Positions 40,151 through 51,790 of a stretch of 64,000 bases of DNA are shown piece after piece. The translations under genes and the position numbers were made by a program. Numbering within the stretch: position 1 is the first letter of the stretch; every line of letters begins with the position of its first letter. The DNA is from Pagrus major (Eukaryota; Chordata; Actinopteri; Spariformes; Sparidae), in the NCBI RefSeq assembly GCF_040436345.1, contig NC_133230.1, forward strand, positions 12,534,197 through 12,598,196. Direction: 5' to 3'. Below the pieces are notes generated by a model. It was not told the origin of the DNA and made no database searches. It saw nothing but the letters and a program-made list of their open reading frames with translations.

Positions 40151-42599
40151 TATAAATGTAGTGGAGTAGAAGTATAAAGTAGCATGAAAATGGCAATATT
40201 CCAAAAAAGTAAGCTCTTTATACTGTATACTCCAAAATAACTAACAAGACATATGTCATTTCCATATTTGTTTCGATTAAGAGAAGAAGCTGCAACTTTG
40301 GATAAAAAGGTAAAAATCTGTATTACTGTGCAGCGGACCGAATATGTTTCTAACAGATGGTTCGAAAAGTCTCTAAGGATCCTGTAAATACTGTCAGAAC
40401 AGTGTTAAGTACGGTTAAATGAGACACTGCCAGGTATTTATTTGTCAAAAAATTGGTTGCTTCACGCTTTGACTCAAATATAAAGGCAAAAAAGAAACTA
40501 GATTTCTACCTGCCTTGCTGCCTGCTTCCAGTGTTGTAGGTGGGAGGCAGCAGAAGGTGGATGAATGAGTCATAAAGGCAAACAGGTCCTCAGCGACCAA
40601 CTGTGGGACTGGCAGGAAGGCTGCCGGCTAATGAGGATGGAGGATCTCTAATTACACTGTAGGTCTCGTTGACCGACTCTCAGGAGCGATCACGGCCTTG
40701 TGAGTTTCACACCCACGCTGTCATGCCAGCTTCATCAGCCTCATATCTCTGCTAACATCACATCTCCCTCCAGTTCCTCTTTTCTGTTTGAGCCTTCCGC
40801 CTCCGTCGTCCTCTCACACACTCCTGGCACTTAGCATTACTCATACAGGGAACCGCATAGGTACAGACCGGAGGTGGCGGTCCAGTCCGACAGCGTCGCA
40901 GTGCAGCCTCGGGGCCGCAGCGAGTGGGAGCAGATTTTGGCTCATGAAACCAGAGCTTGAATTACAACCATCTTTGTTTCCCTCCTCAATTCCCAGGCAG
41001 GAGATGAGAAGCGTTTTTATTTTCTCTGCAGGGATTAGATGGCTGCTCATGCGCCTGCTTCTTCAGATAAAATGATGGAAGAAATGTTTGCTCTTTTATG
41101 TGCTGCTCAGACACACACACTGCTGCCAGTTTATAACAAATGGTGCATTACTTTAATATGCTGCCAAGCAAGAGGGATGATCCTGCCTATTTTGAAACCT
41201 CAAAGCCTCTATTAATTATATTAACGTGACTGCTATTACCGCGATAATTACTATCATCATGGTGAGCTGCACTCCTCCAGTCTAACACATTTCTGCTGCA
41301 TGTGACTCCATACAGCAGGTTCCCTGAACTATAACAGTTCAGTAGAGAGGAAGCAGATAAAAAAAGACATTTTCATTCAGAGCACCAGGCTCTCATTCAC
41401 TAACTGCACCTCCCATTTAGACCAAACATCATGAATCAGTGGACAGTGGCGACTTCCGTTATCGGATGCAGTTCCCGTTTCTCTCCTCGTGCCTGCATTG
41501 TGATCATATGAAATGTGACATGTGGAATAAACCTTCAAGCTCCAGTCTGTGAAGTGAGTAGTAAATAAAGCGAACACGCTGCCACCAAGTTAATAATTTG
41601 ATTTGGTTTGCGGTTTGCTGAGTGTTGATTGCATCGCAAATCCAGCGTAAACCTCATGAGGGTCAGTTATCTCTATGAAATATTCATCTGGAAAACATCC
41701 ACTGAGAATCAATCAAGTGTGGCAGCTGGAAGCAAAACCAATTAATGAAGTGTGTGAAGTGGTTTAGATGATGATGACAACGAGCAAGTCTGTTTTATAA
41801 ATTATAACTGGGGGACAATTTGTGGTCTTGCATGTCAGGATCATTGTCAGCAGCAACCAAAACAAGATGTGGATGATCTAACATGTGGCGTGCATGGAAA
41901 TTTCCCAAACAGCCGTCGTGTTTTTCCAAATTGAAACCAGGCGGTAAGCGCTCACTGAGTGGTGTGTTTATTGAGTCAAATGTGAGGGAGAGTAGTTGGT
42001 TAACGTCTGATCCAATCACCTCCAAAGCCACTTTGCTCTATGCCCAACTGTGATGCCCCTAATCCAAGCAGACACCTACTGAGCTTCTCCAGACGTCGAT
42101 GAGTGAAGTAAAGTTTTAGGGTAGGCTTTGTGAGGCCATGGCTAACACCCAGAAACACAACCAAAATACAAAGGAGACACCAAAGTTTGGTAGCAGTCTT
42201 AACCAAGATCCCAGAGCGACAGGCTTCAAAGCCAATTTTGCATTGTTGCCAAATAGTGTTGTTACATCACATGATGCACAGGGGCCTAAAAAGTCTTTTC
42301 CCCATTAGTTTATTGTGAAAAAAGCAGCTGTAAAACACTGGATACATTTTTTGAGCCTCCCAACCCCCACACAATGATGTAATGCATTTGGTCAAATAAC
42401 ATTTGGAAAGTCTAGAAGAAATTCTAGTAGCGAGGGGGCTAACCCGGAAGTTAGCCGACTCTGCCAGTGGAAGTCTCTGTTGCGCTCGCCCTCTGGCCTG
42501 CACAATGTGGAAGATTTGGGTAATTTTCTACCCAGGAAGTGAAACTGTTTTAGCTTCATCCACCACTGAGAAAAAGAAACAAACAAGACTTGTGCATCC
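40151..42599. other. non-coding interval
   Basis: It begins with a fragment of the AGTACTT-type repeat (about 40150-40260) and otherwise shows no recognised repeat or exon. The small open frames here have no coding character. Confidence 0.4.
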
Positions 42600-43390
42600 A
42601 TGTCGTAAAGAAATGGTTGGAAATTTTGGAAAATATACTTTTTTATTTTCTCGCCAAGAGTTGGATGAGAACATTGATACTACTCTTATATCATGTATGA
42701 TGAATTGTAAGCTGCAGCCAGCAAATGGTTAACATAGGAAATAGCTAGCCTGACTCTGTCTGAAGCTAACACAATCCAATCCACGATCCGGTGTATTGCA
42801 AGACCGGTGGCCTGCTGGGCCTAACCATTGGGGATTATTAATAGAGCATGTGTGTGATGGTGTGTATGAAGATAGCCATAACATTATAATGGTGAAGGTA
42901 GCAGCGCAGGGTGTGTACAGTTTAGGTTATTTGGGGATGAATAAATGCTACCTGTAGCTTAAGGTGAAGGGGGTTAGCCCTGGAGTAAGCGACAACTTGG
43001 ACCAAGAGACCAAGGCTCACATACGATGGAAAACCTCCTCCCCCAAAAGTGTGAGAACAAGAAGTTGTGTAAACTGTTTCTGACTGTTTCTTGGTCGGGC
43101 ACAGTAACTCCCTGGAGTCTTGTTATCACCATATATGTATGTTTGATAGGCAAAAGTTGAGACTCCAGGACGAATACTTGTTGTTTTTACACTTTGGTTC
43201 TTTAACAGATTAAAGGCAGATTTTGTTTTCCCCCATTTTCAGTCCTTATGCTAAGCTATGCTAACCTTCTGCCAGCTCTTGCTTCATATTTACTGTACGA
43301 CATGAGAGAGGTATCAATATTCTTGTCTAACTCCAAACTAACATTTGGAGCTATTACATAAAGAGAAATGGGCTTTTCAAATGTGTCATC
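42600..43390. repeat. teleost repeat in inverted arrangement, about 0.8 kb
   Basis: The left arm reads TTGGAAAATATACTTTTTTA then TTGATACTACTCTTATATC and GCTGCAGCCAGCAAATGGTTA. The right arm (43230-43390) reads TTTTCAGTCCTTATGCTAAG, CTATGCTAACCTTCTGCC and GAGAGAGGTATCAATATTC, the opposite strand of the same consensus. A further copy is at 47120-47330. Confidence 0.65.
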
Positions 43391-43930
43391 TTAGCCCTGC
43401 TTTTCCGCCTGTGTCCATGGGAACAAAACAGTTTATCGGGCTGTCACTGAATGCCAAAATCATCCAACCCTCTCAGTCCTGGTGACATTGTCAAGGCCTG
43501 GCAGTAGCTTTTATCCTCCCGTGTGACAAATGAGATGAAGAGCAAGAGAGGTTCAAGGCTCTGTGACATAACAAAATTAACCGGGACAGACAGAGGAGTG
43601 CCAGATGATGCCTTTTAAAATTGGCATCCTGTCGTTTGTGCGGCTAAAAAGCAATCTAAGTAGTGCCAATGACGTCAAAGCAAATAGAGAGAATGTGAAA
43701 GGGAGGAGGCAACTGAATAGTTAATAAACAAATAATAGTCAGATGATTGAATCGGCAAACAAAAGGGATAATATTTAGATGATCGAGCTGTTGGATGTAA
43801 GCAAATATGTGAACCTGCAATACAGGAAAAGTTGCACGTCTTCAGGTGCATCCTCCTCTGCTGTGGTGCTCAGAGGCTGCACATTATTCCCCAATCTCAT
43901 AACACGACGGTGATTTAAAGCAGCACCTAC
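43391..43930. other. non-coding interval with a CRE
   Basis: No exon or repeat was recognised. A perfect TGACGTCA is at 43670-43677, downstream (in the transcript sense) of the candidate alternative sgk first exon. Confidence 0.4.
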
Positions 43931-43958
43931 CTATGAAGGATTTCTTGCCGGTCTTCAT
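43931..43958 (-). other. candidate alternative first coding exon of sgk
   Basis: On the minus strand an ATG with G at -3 and A at +4 opens MKTGKKSFI and reaches ATAG|GTAGGT, a good donor, in phase 1. That phase matches the acceptor of sgk exon 2 (35602), and joining would give MKTGKKSFI-A-FIKERKMGLNDF. An in-frame TAA lies seven codons upstream, so this would be a complete short N-terminus. Mammalian SGK1 uses alternative upstream first exons in just this way. Transcript evidence is absent. Confidence 0.3.
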
Positions 43959-44733
43959 GTCCTCCTGCGTGTTTGATTATATTAGCTGTCGGGCACTGGG
44001 TCTCTGATGAATGAACGTCTGTCTGCTGCCGAGCGTCCAGGTGATGGAGTGCATGAGAAAGATGTAGTCCTGTAAATGTGCCTCCCTCTCCTTCTCCGTC
44101 TTCTCTCTCAGTGACTCTCGCTGCAGCACTGGTCAGAAAAACTCTTCGATTCACAGGCAAATAACTTTCCCCGCTGCACTTCCCTCTTCCCTCTGCTGTT
44201 TCTTCCTCTTATCGCCCTGCCTGCGCTGAGAGAAAATAGCAAAGATCCGTGACGCACCTGCTTCTCCTCCTCTATACACCCCCACCCCTACCACCTCCCC
44301 ACCTCCTCCACCCTCATCTGTCCTTTTATCCACCTGGAGAGCATCGAACAAAACAAAAGCAGGTGTCTGGTTACGGCTCCCGTGAGCGTGGGAGTCCCGC
44401 TGGAGGGGAAGCCGGTTTCCATGACACAGGAACCACCTGAGGAACACAAGCAGCAGCAGCATCATCAGTGATGAGTTAGGCTGCTGCCACACAGCGAGGT
44501 GCTGAGCTGAATTATGATTTGATTGCTTTGGAGGCACGGATTAGTGAACTACGATCATACTTTATTTAATTTACGTAGGTGATAGGATGTGATATATCTG
44601 TTTCTTATGTTTACAACCTGAAAAAAATGACAGCCTCATAAACGATCGACTCAAACGGCCTCAACAAAATCAAAGATAATTTCAGAAATAGAAATAGTTT
44701 GTGATTTACCTTAAATTTAACCTATCGGTCCTG

Positions 44734-44999
44734 TTAAAGGGGCTCTATGTGACAATTCCCCATTTCTCTCGGTTGCCTCTACAAGCCTGTGGGTTATTTG
44801 TTTTAGTTGTTTGATGCAGCCGGACTGTGGATTTCTTTGTGAAGGACCTGGGTCAGATTTTCCACGACAGTCCAAAGGATGTGGCTTTATGCACGTTCTC
44901 GAGTGTCTCGTCTCAGTGCCTTTCTTCGATCTGCTGACAAATAGCAACGGTGGCTAACGTTAGAAATGGAACAATCGGCTTCCACAGAGCCTCTTTAAG
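44734..44999. mobile_element. MITE-like element, about 265 bp
   Basis: The left end TTAAAGGGGCTCTATGTG and right end CCACAGAGCCTCTTTAA are inverted repeats that begin and end with TTAA, a possible target-site signature. The interior is non-coding. The flank 44160-44733 holds pyrimidine-rich sequence and no exon I can support. Confidence 0.7.
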
Positions 45000-45574
45000 C
45001 TTACAGCAGACAAATTATACAGGCAAAGTGTAAAATATGATGCAGTAGTTCATATAAATTGTTTGGAAATTAATGGAAAAAATCAGTATTATGTGTCTTA
45101 GTGAGACCTTGCTCTACCAGAACCGCTTCAGTGGTCCCTTTAAAGGTTGGTATCAGTTTGCAGCACACCTGTACACCTGCAGGTATTAACATGTGATCTG
45201 TACCTGGATACAGTATCTGGTTTATGACACCCGATGCGTGGGCTTTTGTATTTGCACCTGGTCCTCATAAGGGTTCTGTTCATCTCGATTCTGCCTACAT
45301 GGAGATCAGATTTCAATATGCAAACTAGTTAGGCGGGCCTGGAGGGCATGTCAACAAACATGGTGCTTCCCAGGCCATTTATTATTAAATCATGTTCTGC
45401 TTCAGCTACTTGTAGCTTTTGTGGGGCTTGCTTGAGGTTACAGGAAAAGGTAGAGTCAGGTGACTGTCACAAAAATGAAAACTTGAGGTTTCACTTGAGT
45501 CTTAGCGGCAGAAATATTTAAATGCTTTCATGTCTAATTCAAAAGGGTTATGCAGGGTCAAGTCATGGTGACAG

Positions 45575-46090
45575 TAAGCTAAGCTGGGTATTCCAGACAC
45601 CCATCTACCCAGCAACACTTTCCAGCTCCTCCTGGGGGATCCCGAGGCATTCCCAGGCCAGATGAAGTATGTATGTCACTGGTTCTCCTCCCAGTTGCCC
45701 GTAAAACCTCCAAAGGGATGCGCCCAGGAGGCATCCTGAACCAACTCATTTTAACATGGAGGAGCAGCATCTCTACTCTGAGCTCCTTCTAAGAATCTCC
45801 ACCTTGACGTGGTGAAGGGGTTTCTGTGTACCTTTGGACTGTGTTGCATTGGCTCCTGGTAGGTCTCCCAGGGCAAATTGGTCCCAGGGGAGGGGGCAGA
45901 CTAAGAATGATTTGTAGACCCCATATGAACCGGCTAAAAAAGGGATGGAGCACCTCGAATATGGATCACAGGGCCCCCTTCTGAAGCCAGACCTGGGAGG
46001 GGAGCTTGCCGGCGAGCATCTGGTTGTTGGGCATGAGGCCTGCCGTGTCGGAAGCTAATCGATGTCCTGCGTAGACGGGGTCAACAGCAA
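45575..46090. repeat. non-LTR retroelement-related fragment(s)
   Basis: TCCAGCTCCTCCTGGGGGAT, CCCGAGGCATTCCCAGGCCA, CCAAAGGGATGCGCCCAGGA and then CACCTTGACGTGGTGAAGGG are stock phrases of a widespread fish retroelement. Two parts of the consensus are joined here. It is decayed: no reading frame survives. I cannot fix the clade. Confidence 0.7.
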
Positions 46091-47119
46091 CCAGTTTAAT
46101 TTATCAACCTAAATAAATCAATATCAGTTTAAGTGTAGGCTATATTTTGATTATTTTCACCACTTATCCTTGCTGTCAGCCGGCCCTTCCAACAGGAAGC
46201 TATGTAAAAATGCTATATGTTAAAGCTATAAAGCTATATGTTTACATTTCTATTGGTAAATATGAGAACACAACAGCCGTGTGCTGCTGAAAAGGAGAGA
46301 TAGTGCACCTATAAATGAAAAATGTTGTTTAATTTTAATGATCAGGATTCTTGCATTCGTTCATTCTGCGTTTATTAATACTGAATCAGACGCCTCTGAC
46401 GCACAGATTCATGTCCTGCTGCTGAACTCGAACCTCACAGCAAAATGAAACGGCTCCCACGGCCGACTAACGAGCATTATTTAAATTTCAAAACCTCAAG
46501 GGGTCAAGGAGAGTTTATAATTGTTCGCATTAGAATGAAGTGGGAAAGAGAACTGGGCGTCCTCTTTAAAAACTTCCACTGAGTCATCTTATATCTGCAG
46601 CCCTGTGTTGAAATGCTGCAACTTCGCCAACAAACATATTTTTTCAGCCTGCTCATCACCTTGTGAACAACACTGCATGACATAGTTCACAGGGAAAGTG
46701 AAAATAAATACAGATTGATTTTCTGTAACTTGAGTAAAGACTGCAGGGATGGTTTTTTTGATAGAATTACAGCCTGAGTGCTTCACGATGAGGCCGAAGC
46801 ACAGAAATAATATGTGACACTTTGACTGGACAGATTTGCATGTAATTTAAATTAGGGCAAGAGGCGAGCAGGGAAATGTAACACGGATATGAGTTAGTGT
46901 GAGCCGCCGGAGTGACGCAGTTACGGACATGTTATTGTCACTCACAGTCTTTGGCTTCATTGTTGAGGAGTTGACACAGAAATGAGGGAGACGATTACTT
47001 GCTGTCTTAGGGATGATTTGAGCAAAATCTGCATCAGAAATCTGAACAGGTTGGAGAGAAAGACTGAGGAAAGTAACTGGTTAACGTTGAATAATGCCGT
47101 CCATGATCAGTTGATTAAA
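46091..47119. other. non-coding interval
   Basis: No gene, microsatellite or recognised repeat stands out. Confidence 0.35.
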
Positions 47120-47330
47120 TGAACTCTCATATCTGTTAAATATGAAGCTGGAGCCAGGAGAGCTAGGCTAGCTGTTTCCCTCTGTTTACAGTCTTTATGC
47201 TAAGCTAAGCTAACTGTCTGCCGGCTGTAGCTTCATATTTAATGGACACACATAAGAGTGGTATCAATCTTCTCATCTTACACTCAGCGAGGAAGCAAAT
47301 TTGCACATTTCCCAAATTTCTAAACTAACG
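47120..47330. repeat. teleost GCTAAGCTAAGCTAAC-type repeat
   Basis: ACAGTCTTTATGCTAAGCTA, GTAGCTTCATATTTAATGG, AGAGTGGTATCAATCTTCTC and GCACATTTCCCAAATTTC match the right arm of the 42600-43390 repeat. A degraded inverted start is at 47135-47150. Confidence 0.7.
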
Positions 47331-48569
47331 CCTCAACTGATTAGTCCATCAAATAAAGTATTGACCAGTTGCATGTCAGAGCATTAACATTTTGTTACAG
47401 CCCCAATGTGGAATACAGTAAACAGTTGCCCAGTTAAGACCCTGATATGGGGGACAAACCTGAGTTTCCAGTCAGAGGATATCAGTGTTAATGCCTGCAA
47501 CCAAAGCAGCTGCACAGCGTGTTTACAGATGGACTAAAGAGTCATTGTATGTGCTCATCCCGTCCTGCTGTTTCCTGCAGATCTGCACCTGTGTTTGAGT
47601 TTGTCCACCACTTTCCTGCTTCAGCATTATTCAGCCAATTCCCGACTGCTAAGTCAACTGTGTGGACGGCAAGGACAAATAACCTGTGAGCAGGAGTGAG
47701 GAGGCCAGAGGAGGTGAGGGATTGAGATCAGTCTGTCTGTACAGTGGGTCACTCTGGGAACAGTGCCGGATCACCTGTTGCTATGTTTAACCTGATTAGC
47801 AGCAGGTCATGTTGGAGAGAGATCTGTCAGGTGTGTGTGTTTCAGTGTGTGTGTTGCCGTGAACATCTAATCTAACACCGGGACAGTCTCTCTGTAGAGC
47901 TGTAGAAAAACAGACTTTCTACAATTTTGGGCGTGTCAAAGAGAAAACCTTACGTCAGCCTGTGGTTGAGGGTCACTCAGTAGGTGAGGGTGGATTTAAG
48001 ATGATGCTCTCTAGACATGGAGGAGCTTATCACCACCTGTCACATAAATAGAAACAGGCTGTGCTACTTTAGTCGACTTAAGAACCGTGCGATCCTAAAT
48101 GTGAAATGTTGAGTCACACTTGGCACGGACAGAGCGGACATGAACATTTCTTCTGAAGACTGTCAGGGAATCTTGTTTATTGTTGTTGTTGTTTCTTGTT
48201 TCACTGAAGATATTTTAGTATGTTATAGTGGATTAATGAGAAAATGAATGTAGCTGCCTCAGTTTCAGGCTCCTGCTGTTGTGCATGCTGACTCACTGTC
48301 ACACTGTCAAGGCTCAATGTTGTCAGAATCACATGTGCTTTTCTCACTATGACCAATGAAAAAGTCTGCTGTGAAAAAATACCAATACATGGGCCTGCAA
48401 GAAGTAAATATTTGTATTTTTAATAAGTTACATGTTGAGGTAAGCTCTCAGGACTCACTCCCACTGATATAATGGACAAATTTAGACAAAATGCCTTGAA
48501 ATTTAAGTTAAAAAGACAATAAAACAAAGGAAAACGTAGCAAATAAATATTGAAAAAATTCTCTCCAAA
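47331..48569. other. non-coding interval
   Basis: Nothing recognisable apart from short TG runs near 47830-47855 and an interrupted TTG run near 48180. Confidence 0.35.
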
Positions 48570-48837
48570 AGACGATAAGAGATCATAAAGAGGTTATGTA
48601 TCTAACTTATTGGAAAGCCTCAGTAAACAATAACGTTTTAAGCCCTGAGTGAGTTGACAGTTTAACAGACCTCGGATATTCAGGAAGCTTGTTCCACAGG
48701 TGGAGAGCACAGAGACTAAAAGCTGCTTCACTGTGCTTGGTAGTGCATACACTGTCAAATCTAGAAGCTGCTTTAAAACACTTGGACTTTTTTTGCCTCG
48801 TTCTTGTGATTGACACATCTCGATGATGGCGTCTCAT
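48570..48837 (-). mobile_element. LINE 3' end with decayed reverse-transcriptase ORF terminus
   Basis: The minus-strand frame ends EAAFSLCALHLWNKLPEYPR and then LKTLLFTEAFQ, matching the typical C-terminal tail of fish L2/CR1-type ORF2 (AF...LWN.LP...FK..LKT.LF..AF). Only about 75 codons remain. No catalytic domain is present. Confidence 0.7.
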
Positions 48838-48999
48838 ATACGTTAGTTTGTTCGACGTGTTTAGACTCGCATATAATTGTCGAACGATGCCGACACACTG
48901 TCCTCGTCCGATTCACCGCTCGTTCGCAGCGCATAACGCATCACAGTGTCCTCTTCATTTTCATATATCGTGTTTTCTTCCTTTTCTGGTTTTGTTGTT

Positions 49000-49056
49000 T
49001 CAAGGTGCACTATGTAGGTTTGGGGAAGACATTTTAGTGCCCCTTTAATGGTGGTT
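49000..49056. repeat. remnant of the GGTGCACTATGTAG element
   Basis: AAGGTGCACTATGTAGGTTT followed within 30 bp by ATTTTAGTGCCCCTTTAA: both terminal motifs of the xkr8 intron elements are present but the interior is deleted. Confidence 0.5.
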
Positions 49057-51600
49057 GGAAACAGCTTTTAGGCGCATTAGTGCGACTTACTGGCTTTGAG
49101 TGTGGATCCAAACTCTTATAATCTCACTCTCTCACATATGCTCTCATCATATAACAGTCAGAGGTATTTGTCGTATGACTGTGACCTCCATACCAACCAC
49201 TCCCAGAGACCCTTTTAGTAAGTTAAGGAAACAAGAAACGGTGCATTAGACATGTCAGAGTTTGTGTTTCTTGGCTATCTGCACATGTGAGCTACGCATG
49301 CTGGTAATTTCACAGTGTGAAAGGAGACGGTATATTTACCAGCAGACACGAGATGCTGCTCGTATATGTTTCCTCCTGCTTCACACACAAACAGACTCTC
49401 ACAGGCACTTGAAAGGAGTCAGACAAGATAAGTGCAGTTTACAAATCCCCTGATCACTTAACAGCTCAGTGTCGACCATGTAACTTCAGAGTACAAAGAC
49501 CTGAGTTTGTAAAAACAGCCAAATATCAGATGCGTGATTCTTTAAGGGAGCACATCGCCTGGATGTCAGTACAACAAGGTACAAATAAGGACACATCTAA
49601 ACAGTTGAAACTGACCCACTTCAGACCCGACATGAAGTGACTCTTAAGGCTCTGAAGGACGAGAGGAGGGAAAGTTTAGGCCGACTGTGTCACTGCGCTA
49701 TTAAAAATGTGACAGCTTCATTTCAGTCAGTAATGAGGACACCGCACTTTGCCTGGACTATAGTAGGGCATCTGGCCAGTCTGCCCCGGAGGACAGAGCG
49801 GGATGGAAAGTATAACGTATAAAAATAGCCCTCTCACACATATGTAATTCTCAGAAGTCCCCTGCTTTTTTCATTTTTTTAACAGGTCAGAGAAAACGGT
49901 AATGAGACACATTACATCATGGTAAAAGGTCAGATCATTAATGTCCCCACATCCTGTTATAAACGTATAATCTCTCCGCTGAAATGTCATCAACTGCCCG
50001 TTCCTTGATGATAGCTTATTGTATAAGTGCATGAGAGGGGCTGCGTGTGTGTGTGTTTATCTGCGTGCAATCATGCATCTATAACTCTGCGGGTATGAAT
50101 GTACGCGTGCATGTGTGCAGCGCTGCAGACCAGTGAGCAGGATGAGTTTAAATGTCTGTCAGAAACGCTTTGTGCTGGGAAAGTTACACAACACCTCTCA
50201 GAGCCTTAACTAACTGCTGCTGCTGCGCTACTGGGGAGGATTACAGGGATGTGGTGGGATACTGGGAATGATGTGAGTGTAAGCAAGTGTGTGGGAGAGT
50301 TTAGTAGCAATGTATGCGTCACATATGTAAGGCTATTAATCAGTAAATAAAGGCTTTTCGCAGAATGTGCAGGATTACTACATTTCCTCTATGTACAGGG
50401 GACGGCAGCTAAGCTAAATGCAAAGGAAGTTTGCATTTGTTTAGACACAGATGTTCCTGTGTCCAAAACATCTAGAGGTTTATATAAGTATATAAAATCA
50501 CAGGCTATTGGATTGCCTTAATTACATCTTGCAGATTTATTGTCACTTATCCAAGAGGCTTCATCAGCTCTGTCCCAGTTCTGTCCGATAGCAGTTAATT
50601 TCCCTATTTGTGGATGATGATTAAATCCTGCTTCAGAGGCTTGTCTATCCAGTCTGGGGGCAAAAACTGATATTGTGTGAAATAGTTGATCAATCTATTG
50701 GTCATCAGAAGATAACATATAGACATTTCAAGCTGTTTAATGCACAAACAAATAATAATAATAATACATTTTATTTGAATCATGCTTTTCAAGAGACTCA
50801 AAGACACTTTACATGCGAACATAAAAGCAGAAAATATCATAAAAGCAACACACTACAAGCAAATCTGAATAAAAAATAATCACTAGTCGCAGCTGCCAAA
50901 ACTGATTTCTTAAAATTTTGGCCTGATAAAAAAAATGTCATATCTAAAAATGTGAAATAACAACAAACAGCTTAAATCAAAGAATATGAGTTCTAGTTTT
51001 GATAAAATCATTGGAAACCCTTGACAACAACTTTGTTTTGTTTTGTTTTGTGTGTGTGTGTGTTGGAAAGTATTCTGGTATTTGGCAGCAATGTAACAGT
51101 GAGAGTTTGTGGCTGGAGATGTCCGTAACTGGGTGTGGACTCCATAACTTCCCTCTCAAAGTCATTTAATACCAGTGAATCACATCTTCTCTTCCTGTTT
51201 GTTCAGCTACTGACCGACACTGATCAGTTCTTCTCTTTTGGTAACTCTTCACTTCACTCTGCAGTTTATAGATGTAGGAAAATCATCATCGCCGCTCACT
51301 TCACTTCTCTGGTCCGCCTCTGTCCTCTTCACACTCCTGCTCTGCCAAACACAGCAGGGCCGGTGAAAGTGTTTAAAAAAAGCACCATAAATGTTAAAGG
51401 TTGTTTAAAAGATCGAGGCTGGACACTGAACAGAGCTCCTGCTGCCTGTGTGACACAAGTGAGAGCTCTGTTTGGTTTTGACTCAGCAGCCTGTGCAGAG
51501 TTTTAGAACAGCGAAGGTGAGTTTGAGGGCAGCGTGTTGCTAAAGAAGGAACGAAAATGTGAAATAATTAACTGATTACTGATCAGTATTACTTAAACAT
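49057..51600. other. non-coding interval with microsatellites
   Basis: Short GT runs at 50045-50060 and a TTTTG/TG run at 51032-51064. At 50745-50830 an AAT run is followed by ACATTTTATTTGAATCATGC and AAGACACTTTACATG, a common LINE 3' tail. No exon was supported; the 123-codon frame at 51135-51506 has no recognisable domain. Confidence 0.4.
50745..50830. repeat. LINE 3' tail with AAT microsatellite
   Basis: AATAATAATAATAATACATT and TTATTTGAATCATGCTTTTC, then AAAGACACTTTACATG: the usual 3' end of fish LINEs in which the simple repeat marks the tail. Confidence 0.5.
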
Positions 51601-51602
51601 TA

Positions 51603-51790
51603 AAGGAGACATATTATGCTCTTTTTCAGGTTCATATTTTTTATATTTTGTTACTACTAGAACTGTTTTACATACTTTAATGTTCAAAAATCACTTTTGT
51701 TTTTCATACAGCAGCACTGTTTTAGTTCCTGTCTCTTTAAGCCCCCCCCCCCCTCCCCCCCCAATACCCAGTCTGCCCTGATTGGTCAGG
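51603..51790. repeat. AGGAGACATATTATGCTC-type element fragment
   Basis: TAAAGGAGACATATTATGCT followed by CAAAAATCACTTTTGTTTTT, a C run and TCTGCCCTGATTGGTCAG are the recognisable start of a common teleost DNA-type repeat. The 3' end is not preserved. Confidence 0.6.

Noticed and set aside
43927-44160. 77-codon open frame overlapping the candidate sgk alternative exon
   Set aside because: It is in a different frame from MKTGKKSFI, has no recognisable domain and lacks splice support.
51720-51765. C-run as a possible regulatory or G4 element
   Set aside because: It is part of a recognised repeat fragment (51603-51790) rather than an independent signal.
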